Below are positions 57,147 through 64,000 of a stretch of DNA of 64,000 bases, in pieces; position 1 is the stretch's first letter; each line of letters opens with the position of its first letter. The position numbers and the translations under genes are program-made. Location: assembly GCF_003858635.1 (NCBI RefSeq), contig NZ_RQJO01000011.1, positions 248,001 to 312,000 on the forward strand. Reading direction: 5' to 3'. Source of the DNA: Larkinella rosea. Its GTDB lineage: Bacteria; Bacteroidota; Bacteroidia; Cytophagales; Spirosomataceae. The notes beneath the pieces were generated by a model. It was not told the DNA's origin, searched no databases, and was given only the letters and a program-made list of their open reading frames with translations.

Positions 57147-59744
57147 ATGACCCCGCCCCGCTTCCCCGACCGACTGCTGACCTGGCTGGTGGCTCCGCAC
57201 CTGCGCGAGGAGGTGCTGGGCGATCGGCACGAGCGGTTTTTCCGGCAGGTCGAGCAAGTGGGCGAAACCCGGGCCCGGCGACGGTACTGGCGCGACATGC
57301 TGGCGTATTTGCGACCCGCTTTTATAAAACGACAACCTAAAGAATTTCCGAATCCAACTTCTATTGCTATGTTACGTAACCATTTTATCATTGCTTTTCG
57401 GAATTTGACCGGTGGAAAAAGCTTTTCCGGTATTAACATTGCCGGGCTGTCCATCGGGATGGCAGGCGCTGTCCTGATTCTGTTGTGGCTTCAGAACGAG
57501 CTCAGTTTCGATAAATTCCACGAAAACCGGGACCGGCTTTATCAGGTATATGGCCTGACCGGAAATACGGATGGCGCTCCGTTTGCGATTCCGGTGACGT
57601 CACAACCACTGGCAGCGGCCTTAAAAAAGGATTACCCGGAAGTGGAAGCGACGGCGCGGGTGGCCGCCAGTGATAAATTTCTGCTGACCGTCGATAACAA
57701 ACGATTTACCGGAATTGAAGGGAACATGGTCGATCCGGCTTTTCTGCAGCTATTCAGTTTTCCGCTGGTAGCCGGTTCTTCCAATGAGCAACTGACTGAT
57801 ATTCATTCGATTGTGATTACCGAAAAACTGGCCCGGAAATTATTTGGTACGGACGACGCCCTGCACAAAACCATTCGGCTTGATTCGGAGGATAATTTCA
57901 CCGTGACCGGCGTTTTAAAAGACCTGCCGCCGAATACCCGGTTTACGTTTGAATACCTTCTGCCGTGGGATTATGTGAAGAAAATCGGCTGGAGCAATGA
58001 AAGCTGGCTCAGCAACAATACTCCAACCTATGTACTGCTCAAACCCAATACGAATGGTGCGGCTTTCAGTGAAAAGATCAAAGACCTGACCCGCCGGTAT
58101 GCGGGCCGCACGGATGTCTGGACGCACTTTCTTTTTCCGCTCGACCAATGGCATTTGTATGCGCGCTTTGAAAATGGAAAACCGGTCGGTGGGCGCATCG
58201 AAACCGTGCGGATTTTCGGTCTGATTGCCGCTTTTATTGTCCTGATTGCCTGCATCAATTTCATGAATCTGAGTACGGCCCGCTCGGAGAAACGGGCGAA
58301 GGAAATCGGAGTGCGAAAAGTGGCCGGGGCGGGTCGCGGTTTGTTAATCGGGCAATTTATTGTCGAAGCGTTTCTGACGACCGTGGTGGGCGGTTTTTTC
58401 GCCCTGCTGCTCGTTCAACTGGCATTACCGGTTTTCAATACGCTCGTGAACACCCAGCTTGCCATTCCGTATTCGAGTTATGGTTTCTGGCTTTCTGCGC
58501 TCGGTTTCATGCTGTTGACGGGTCTGCTGGCCGGAAGTTATCCCGCCTTTTACCTGTCTTCTTTCAAGCCAATCACCATGTTTAATCAGCAGTTTAAAAA
58601 GAGTCGGTTGGGGCTATCGCCGAGGAAGTTGCTGGTCGTTCTCCAGTTTACGTTTGCCATCATTCTGGTGATTGCCACGATTGTGGTGCGCGACCAGATC
58701 ATTTTCGCCCAGGAACGCGATAAAGGCTATGCCAACAACGATCTGATTCGGGTGGATTTTGTGGGCGATATTGAAAAGAATTACCCATTGATCAAACAGG
58801 AATTGATCCGTTCGGGCGTGGCCGAATCCGTTACGAAAACCATGACGAGTATCACGCAGGTCGGTTCCCGGACGTGGGGACTTCGGTGGACGGGCGAAAA
58901 CCCCGCCGATACGAATACCTCCATTTCGCTGTTCAGCGCCGATGCCGACCTGGTCAAAACCGTCGGTCTGAAACTGATTGCGGGCCGGGATATCGACATC
59001 CAGAAGTATCCATCGGATAGTTCTTCCGTCCTGCTGAACGAAGCCGCCGTTACATTGATGGGTTTCAAAAATCCGGTTGGACAACTCCTCACGCAACCGT
59101 ATTCCGGGCAAACCTGGCGCGTGGTAGGCGTCGTCAAAGATTACATTGTGGACTCGCCCTACGCCAAAATCCCGCCCATCGTTATTGAAGGCCCCAGGGC
59201 TTCGTTTAACACAATGCACATCAAATTCAAACCGGGTGCTGCCACATCCGATAAGTTAGAGAAGGCCGAAGAACTATTCAGGAAATACAATGCCGCTTAT
59301 CCGTTCGATTACCAATTCATCGATCAGGAATATGCCAAAAAATTTGACAACGAACAGCGTACCAAAACGCTGGCGGGTCTCTTTGCGGCCCTGGCCATCC
59401 TGATTTCGTGCCTTGGCTTGTTTGGCCTGACTTCGTTCACCGTCGAGCAGCGCCGAAAGGAAATCGGGATCCGGAAAGTGCTGGGATCGACGGTCGGACA
59501 AATCGTCGCATTTTTATCCAAAGATTTTCTCAAACTGGTGCTGGTCGCTTTCGGAATTGCCATTCCGATCACCTGGTATGCCATGAATCAGTGGCTGGAC
59601 GGTTTTAGTTACCGCATCGGGATTTCGTGGTGGATTTTTGCCCTGGCTGGCGTCACTGCGACCCTGATCGCTTTGCTAACCGTCAGTTTTCATACCCTCA
59701 AAGCCGCATTGATGAATCCGGTGAAATCGTTGCGGAGTGAATAG
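57147..59744 (+). CDS. Prefix-bearing FtsX/MacB-type permease, copy 5 of 5
   Basis: 865 residues. Prefix 1-74 (PPRFPDRLLTWLVAPHLREE, VLGDRHERFFRQVEQV, ARRRYWRDMLAYLRP) and internal start Met75 (57369; MLRNHFIIAFRNLTGG). First FtsX region: FMNLSTARSEKRAKEIGVRKVAGAGRGLL. The C-terminal FtsX region is TVEQRRKEIGIRKVLGSTVGQ, then WYAMNQWLDGFSYR as in copy 1, ending ALMNPVKSLRSE. Its core thus resembles copies 3 and 4 in the first half but copy 1 at the C-terminus, a mosaic that fits recombination between paralogues (inference). It is the last gene of the array; the next gene is on the other strand. Confidence 0.94.
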   Translation: MTPPRFPDRLLTWLVAPHLREEVLGDRHERFFRQVEQVGETRARRRYWRDMLAYLRPAFIKRQPKEFPNPTSIAMLRNHFIIAFRNLTGGKSFSGINIAGLSIGMAGAVLILLWLQNELSFDKFHENRDRLYQVYGLTGNTDGAPFAIPVTSQPLAAALKKDYPEVEATARVAASDKFLLTVDNKRFTGIEGNMVDPAFLQLFSFPLVAGSSNEQLTDIHSIVITEKLARKLFGTDDALHKTIRLDSEDNFTVTGVLKDLPPNTRFTFEYLLPWDYVKKIGWSNESWLSNNTPTYVLLKPNTNGAAFSEKIKDLTRRYAGRTDVWTHFLFPLDQWHLYARFENGKPVGGRIETVRIFGLIAAFIVLIACINFMNLSTARSEKRAKEIGVRKVAGAGRGLLIGQFIVEAFLTTVVGGFFALLLVQLALPVFNTLVNTQLAIPYSSYGFWLSALGFMLLTGLLAGSYPAFYLSSFKPITMFNQQFKKSRLGLSPRKLLVVLQFTFAIILVIATIVVRDQIIFAQERDKGYANNDLIRVDFVGDIEKNYPLIKQELIRSGVAESVTKTMTSITQVGSRTWGLRWTGENPADTNTSISLFSADADLVKTVGLKLIAGRDIDIQKYPSDSSSVLLNEAAVTLMGFKNPVGQLLTQPYSGQTWRVVGVVKDYIVDSPYAKIPPIVIEGPRASFNTMHIKFKPGAATSDKLEKAEELFRKYNAAYPFDYQFIDQEYAKKFDNEQRTKTLAGLFAALAILISCLGLFGLTSFTVEQRRKEIGIRKVLGSTVGQIVAFLSKDFLKLVLVAFGIAIPITWYAMNQWLDGFSYRIGISWWIFALAGVTATLIALLTVSFHTLKAALMNPVKSLRSE

Positions 59745-59895
59745 CGGAGGGCGGGGCTGGGTAGAAAAGAGGACATTCGTATTGTTGTTTTTCGTCAACT
59801 GCGAAAATAGCAACGAAACGAAGTCCCGGTCAGTCTTTTCTCTCAATCGCTCGATGGATTGTGTCAATACCCGGCCGCACTCCGATCCAGCCCAA

Positions 59896-60876
59896 TCACC
59901 ACTTCTCCAAGCCGAGGAGTTTTTTTCCTAACTCATTCAACTGGGCGGTTTGGTACCTGGTTTGTTCCCAGCCGCGCGGGTCGCCGGGGAAAGCGTAGCC
60001 TTCGGGCGCTTTGCGGTCACGCCAGGAGGTGATGCGCCACTGCCGCAGGGCTTCGTTGTTTTCCTGCGCGGGCATCATGGAAATGTACTGCGCGATCCTG
60101 ACTTTATCTTTCGTCAGATTCGGGCGAATTCCGTGCGGCTGCGTGCTGTTGAAAATCAGCAAATCACCGGCTTCCAGCTTCACTTTCACGAGTTCAAAAC
60201 CGGTCGTGTCGGGTTTAAAAGGGTCGCGGTTCGCGGGTTGCGTCAGTTTCCAGGTGTCGTAGGTTCGGTACAATTCGGGAATGCACTGAAAACCGCCCAT
60301 GTTTTCGTCGGTCTGGTCGGCCAGGGCCAGCACACCCTGCACGTTTTGCGGTTTCGTTTCCGGGTCATAATCCCAGTGAATGAATCCTTTGAATTCAAAA
60401 CCGGGTCGGGCGGGGAGGTTCAGGTTAGCCCGGTCGATGGTCACCCAGAGTTTTTCGGTGCCCCAGATGTCCACGAACGCGTCGTAAATCCGGGGCGACT
60501 GCCGGTTATCCCAAAGGTATTGGTGATTGTAAATTTCCACCATGCCGCTGTTACTCAGTTCTTTCATCTTCATTTCGGCCCGGGGCGGGGCATACCAGGT
60601 TTCGGGATCGTTAGGGTCTTTCTCTTCGAATTCCCAGAGAAATTTCGCCAAGCGTTCGGCCTGTTCTTTCGGCACGGCGTTTTTGATGACAATGTACCCG
60701 TTCTCGATCCAGAACTGCCAGTCGGCTTCCGAGAGGACGCGCAGCGGTTTTCCGTTCGAGCGGTCGTTGAGTTTCAGGTGGCTGCTGATGGCTGTCGACG
60801 GGTTTCCCGGAATGTCCTGGTGCGCATTGTCGGGAATCATGGTGGCAGGCGGACCTGCTGGCGTCATTGTCTCCAT
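59896..60876 (-). CDS. Phytanoyl-CoA dioxygenase family protein
   Basis: A 326-residue Fe(II)/2-oxoglutarate oxygenase. The iron-binding facial triad is visible as His167-Trp-Asp169 (in GFIHWDYDPET) and His248 (in NSTQPHGIRPN); a basic residue for 2-oxoglutarate (Arg251 or Arg260) follows. The N-terminal region has WQFWIENGYIVIKNAVPKEQA, typical for the PhyH family. It would hydroxylate an unknown small molecule using O2 and 2-oxoglutarate. The start could be any of the Met codons in MetGluThrMet (60876 or 60867). It is transcribed divergently from an AraC regulator across a ~154-bp gap, which suggests control by that protein. Confidence 0.92.
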   Translation of the reverse strand: METMTPAGPPATMIPDNAHQDIPGNPSTAISSHLKLNDRSNGKPLRVLSEADWQFWIENGYIVIKNAVPKEQAERLAKFLWEFEEKDPNDPETWYAPPRAEMKMKELSNSGMVEIYNHQYLWDNRQSPRIYDAFVDIWGTEKLWVTIDRANLNLPARPGFEFKGFIHWDYDPETKPQNVQGVLALADQTDENMGGFQCIPELYRTYDTWKLTQPANRDPFKPDTTGFELVKVKLEAGDLLIFNSTQPHGIRPNLTKDKVRIAQYISMMPAQENNEALRQWRITSWRDRKAPEGYAFPGDPRGWEQTRYQTAQLNELGKKLLGLEKW

Positions 60877-61006
60877 ATAAATTAGGATCGGTTTTAGATT
60901 GAATAGGACAAAGGTAAAACCGGTAGCCGGTTCAGGGCTACACGCAGAATGACCAGTAGTTGAACACTATTGATATTTTTGAAATAGTTTTTTACCAGTT
61001 TTGGTA

Positions 61007-61014
61007 TAGTTTTG
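61007..61014 (+). promoter_or_regulatory. Candidate -7 element of the AraC gene
   Basis: TAGTTTTG matches TAnnTTTG and lies 16 bp before the ATG at 61031. Just upstream, TACCAGTTTTGGTA (60993-61006) is a small palindrome that could be an operator. No TTTG at exactly the expected -33 spacing. Confidence 0.35.
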
Positions 61015-61030
61015 TACAAATGCGGTTTTT

Positions 61031-61873
61031 ATGAAAGCGTACCTGGAAGAAATTCAAGCCGATACCGACAGTTCGTTCCGGCTACTACTGACACCCCACC
61101 TGAACGATTTTTTCCTGTGGCATTTTCATCCGGAATTCGAGCTGGTTTTTATTGAAAACGCCGACGGCCCGCGTCACGTGGGCGACCATCTTTCCCGCTA
61201 CGAAGGCAGCGATCTGGTATTCATCGGCTCCTACATCCCGCACCTGAATTTCGATTATGGTGTTCGAACCGACTACCGGAAAGTGGTCATTCAGATGCGG
61301 GAGGATTTTCTGCGGGATAATTTCCGGACAATGCCGGAACTGGCCGCCATTGCCCGGTTATTCGAGCAGTCGCGGCACGGGATCGCCTTTCACGGAACCA
61401 CGAAACGGCTGGTTGGCAAGCGGTTGGGGCGGTTTCACCAGCTGTCGCATTTCCGGCAGTTGATCGAGTTGCTGGAAATTTTCCAGATTCTGGCAACCTC
61501 GCCGGAGTTTACGTTGCTCAACAGCCGCCCCGTGGCATTGCCCTACAATCAGAAAGAGCAGCAGCGGTTGCAGCGCGTCTACCGGTTTATCGAGGAAAAT
61601 TACCAGCGAAAAATCGAAATGACGGAACTCGCCGACCTGACGCACCTGACGGTGGCTGCTTTTTGCCGGTATTTCAAAAAAATGACGCGGACCACCTTCA
61701 CCGAATTTGTCAACCAGCACCGCGTTCGGGAAGCCAAGCGGCTGTTGCTGGCCGATCAGTCGGTAACGGAAGCCTGTTTTGCGAGCGGTTTTGAGAGTTT
61801 GTCGTACTTCAACCGGATATTCAAGAAAGTGACCGGGCAGAATCCGGTGGGGTTTAAGAAGCAGAATCGGTAG
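61031..61873 (+). CDS. AraC-family transcriptional regulator
   Basis: A 280-residue regulator. The N-terminal half (~1-170) is a cupin-like sensing domain (FLWHFHPEFELVFIENADGPRHVGDHL, DLVFIGSYIPHLNFDYG) and the C-terminal ~100 residues hold the two-HTH AraC domain: ENYQRKIEMTELADLTHLTVAAFCRYFKK, then RVREAKRLLLADQSVTEACFASGFESLSYFNRIFKKVTGQNPVGFKK. The His-rich sensing motif HFHPEFE is common in sugar-responsive AraC proteins of this phylum. It is divergent from the phytanoyl-CoA dioxygenase-like gene, its likely target. Confidence 0.94.
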   Translation: MKAYLEEIQADTDSSFRLLLTPHLNDFFLWHFHPEFELVFIENADGPRHVGDHLSRYEGSDLVFIGSYIPHLNFDYGVRTDYRKVVIQMREDFLRDNFRTMPELAAIARLFEQSRHGIAFHGTTKRLVGKRLGRFHQLSHFRQLIELLEIFQILATSPEFTLLNSRPVALPYNQKEQQRLQRVYRFIEENYQRKIEMTELADLTHLTVAAFCRYFKKMTRTTFTEFVNQHRVREAKRLLLADQSVTEACFASGFESLSYFNRIFKKVTGQNPVGFKKQNR

Positions 61874-62064
61874 AATGTAAGAAATTCGGTACTGAACGAT
61901 TTTCAAGGATATCAGGGGCGGTTCCGATTGGGTAAATAACCCTTAAAATAGGTTTCGACTCATTCAGCCGGTTACTTAACTTTTATTAACAATCACAAAA
62001 AACCGCCAAACCCCGTTTGCCAGTACCTTTAGGGCGACCAAAAACCGGCTTGCCGACGGGGCTT

Positions 62065-64000
62065 ATGTTACAGAACTACTTCAAAATTGCCTGGCGGAAT
62101 TTAACCACCCACCGGAGTTACACCCTGCTGAATATCCTCGGCCTGTCCGTCGGCATGGCGGGTGGCCTGCTCATTTTTCTGTTCGTTCGCTATCACCTCA
62201 GTACCGACCGCCATCATGCCAAATTTGACCGGATTTTTCGGGTCGTGACGGACATGCACCTCGACGACGGTTCCGTGGAGTATTACCCCGAAGCGCCCTT
62301 GCCGATGGCCCGGGTGTTGCGGACGGATTTTTCGCAGGTCGAACAGGCGGCTTTTTTGATGATGAACCGCGAGCTGACCGTCAGTTACCAGAAAAACGGA
62401 AAACCGGTTCGGTTTATGGAACACAAAGGAACGGCCTTTGTTGAACCGGAACTGTTTGATATTCTGGATTATCATTGGCTACGTGGCAATCCAAAAACCG
62501 CCCTCCGCGAACCCAACAGCGTCGTTCTGACCGAGTCGTGGGCCAAAAAATACTTCGGCGATGCCGACCCGATGGGGCAGACGCTGAACCTGAAACCGCT
62601 CATCGAGGTCAAAGTAACCGGTGTGCTGGCCGATCCGCCCAAAACGACCGACACCGACATCCGCCTGTTTATTTCCATCGCAACGCTTAAAAAATTCAGT
62701 CCGGACTTTAATCAAACCGATTGGGGCTGGCTCAACAGCAATTACCGGCTTTTTGTTACATTGAAAGATCCCGGCTTGCTCGGTAGCCTGAATGCCGCCA
62801 TGCCTGCTCTGGCTAAAAAGCATCTGGGCGAGAGTGCGAAAGTTCTTCAATTTCACGCCCAGCCGCTTCGGGAAAGCCATTTTGATGTCAAGCGTGTGAT
62901 GGGGGGCGCCACCGCCATTCGGCCGTCGTTGCTCTGGTCGCTGGGATTAGTCGGGCTGTTTCTGGTGTTGACGGCCTGCATCAATTTCGTTAATCTGGCG
63001 ACGGCACAGGCTTTACGGCGCAGCAAGGAAGTCGGGATTCGCAAAACGCTCGGTAGCACGCGCGGCCAACTGGTCCGGCAGTTTTTGCTCGAAACCGCGC
63101 TGATCGTTCTGGCCGCGACCGGTTTTGCGCTGTTGATTGCCGTATTGAGCTTACCGGTTTTCAACCAGTGGGTCAACGTGAGTCTGTCGTTGCGGCTAGA
63201 TGGCCTGACCAGCGGTTTTACCGTCTTATTAATCTTCGTCGTTATTTTATTGGCGGGTGGTTATCCGGCGGCCGTTTTATCCGGCTTTAGTCCCTGGGCG
63301 GCTTTGAAAGGAAAGTTGTCGGCCAGATCCGGCGGCAGTTATTCCGTTCGTCAATCGCTGATTGTCATGCAGTTTGTGATTTGTCAGGCCCTGATCATCG
63401 GGTCGCTGGTGGTGGCGACGCAGGTTCGTTACATTCAGACTACCGATGTAGGATTTACGAAAGACAATGTTGTGATCGTCCGCCTGCCCAATCCACTGCG
63501 GGCGTCGCGGGAAACATTTAAGAATGAACTGCTTCAGTATCCTGAAATCAAATCAATCAGCGCCAGTCACCGTCCGCCGTCCGCATTGATCATGAACGGA
63601 GGTTCGTTTAAGTACGGCGATAAGGCCGAATGGACGCCTTTTCCGATTCGGGAACGGTTGGCCGATGCCGATTACCTGAAAACCTACGGCTTACAACTTG
63701 TGGCGGGTCGTAATATTTCCGACAGTGATACGATTCGGGAGTATTTGATCAACGAAGCGCTTTTGCGGAAAATGAATATCCGCGATCCACAGCAAGTGCT
63801 GGGTCGCAAAATGCAGTATTACCTGTCGCCGGTTGCGCTGCCGATTGTGGGGGTGGTGAAAGACTTTCATTTACGGTCGTTGCGCGATGAAATAGCCCCC
63901 TGTTTTATTGCCAGTTATTTTAAAATGTATGAGCGGCTGGGAGTCCGGATTTCGGGTCGCAATCCGCAGCAAACCGTTCAGCGCATTCGGAAAGTCTGGG
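62065..64000 (+). CDS. FtsX/MacB-type permease without prefix (3' end outside window)
   Basis: ATG 62065 opens a frame that runs off the window (645 codons seen). It begins MLQNYFKIAWRNLTTHRSYT, exactly where the permease proper begins in the five prefix-bearing copies, so it lacks the 74-77 residue prefix. TM1 (~20-45), a periplasmic domain, then the FtsX signature FVNLATAQALRRSKEVGIRKTLGSTRGQL and three helices, then a second half with GRNISDSDTIREYLINEALLRKM. It belongs to the same superfamily but is distant from the five-copy array and separated from it by the dioxygenase and AraC genes. An ATPase gene could lie just beyond the window. Confidence 0.93.
   Translation, partial: MLQNYFKIAWRNLTTHRSYTLLNILGLSVGMAGGLLIFLFVRYHLSTDRHHAKFDRIFRVVTDMHLDDGSVEYYPEAPLPMARVLRTDFSQVEQAAFLMMNRELTVSYQKNGKPVRFMEHKGTAFVEPELFDILDYHWLRGNPKTALREPNSVVLTESWAKKYFGDADPMGQTLNLKPLIEVKVTGVLADPPKTTDTDIRLFISIATLKKFSPDFNQTDWGWLNSNYRLFVTLKDPGLLGSLNAAMPALAKKHLGESAKVLQFHAQPLRESHFDVKRVMGGATAIRPSLLWSLGLVGLFLVLTACINFVNLATAQALRRSKEVGIRKTLGSTRGQLVRQFLLETALIVLAATGFALLIAVLSLPVFNQWVNVSLSLRLDGLTSGFTVLLIFVVILLAGGYPAAVLSGFSPWAALKGKLSARSGGSYSVRQSLIVMQFVICQALIIGSLVVATQVRYIQTTDVGFTKDNVVIVRLPNPLRASRETFKNELLQYPEIKSISASHRPPSALIMNGGSFKYGDKAEWTPFPIRERLADADYLKTYGLQLVAGRNISDSDTIREYLINEALLRKMNIRDPQQVLGRKMQYYLSPVALPIVGVVKDFHLRSLRDEIAPCFIASYFKMYERLGVRISGRNPQQTVQRIRKVW

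Noticed and set aside
59950-60885. 311-codon plus-strand ORF opposite the phytanoyl-CoA dioxygenase gene
   Set aside because: The minus-strand product has the full Fe-binding triad; the plus-strand product has no domain or signal.

Overview
The window looks like chromosomal DNA of a Bacteroidota bacterium of the order Cytophagales, most likely a relative of Spirosoma or Larkinella (inference from gene families; no rRNA gene is present to place it). Supporting families are a type IX secretion sorting tail, a 1,390-residue one-protein hybrid two-component regulator, LytS/LytTR kinase and regulator pairs, an imelysin/DUF4856 iron-type locus, a TonB-dependent receptor and a PadR gene followed by five FtsX permeases carrying an N-terminal prefix. 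Shine-Dalgarno sequences are scarce, as is usual for the phylum. I see no tRNA, rRNA, CRISPR array, transposase or prophage gene.

Layout. 1-5.8 kb: tail of an M1-like peptidase gene, a membrane ankyrin protein, an O-antigen ligase-like protein, a GNAT acetyltransferase, an exported sulfatase and a DUF4160/DUF2442 pair whose first gene is broken, or recoded, at a T6 run. 5.8-7.8 kb (minus): DUF72 protein and exported metallo-beta-lactamase-fold protein. 8.0-10.9 kb: tightly packed envelope protein / DUF2846 / LytS / LytTR operon ending at a very large hairpin. 11-13.2 kb: GH16 glucanase and DUF4421 protein. 13.4-17.9 kb: light-sensing module of bacteriophytochrome kinase, single-domain response regulator and heme oxygenase, which makes the biliverdin chromophore, with a convergent PAS kinase. 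18-19.7 kb: KdgF-like cupin and hexuronate-type MFS transporter.

19.9-32.9 kb is all on the minus strand: membrane protein, T9SS-exported beta-helix protein, cupin, TPR histidine kinase, hybrid two-component regulator and double-thioredoxin protein. The TPR kinase sits between two ~450-bp direct repeats, each with the 3' end of the hybrid regulator and the 5' end of the cupin gene, so the kinase looks like a cassette integrated between two formerly adjacent genes.

33-37.5 kb: orphan LytS kinase, two small exported proteins and an ECF sigma factor with an overlapping membrane-anchored partner. 37.7-43.9 kb: DUF4856 lipoprotein, imelysin lipoprotein, HTTM membrane protein and TonB receptor, probably for iron or another metal. 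44-45.5 kb: GH125 mannosidase. 45.8-59.7 kb: PadR regulator and five tandem prefix-bearing FtsX permeases with no ATPase gene nearby. 59.9-61.9 kb: phytanoyl-CoA dioxygenase-like gene divergent from an AraC regulator. 62.1 kb to the end: a sixth FtsX permease lacking the prefix, cut by the window edge.

Two patterns cut across the genes. The 7-mer AAAACCG/CGGTTTT is strikingly frequent in all reading frames and between genes. Many intergenic regions hold long inverted repeats built from a few recurring short words, several touching start or stop codons.
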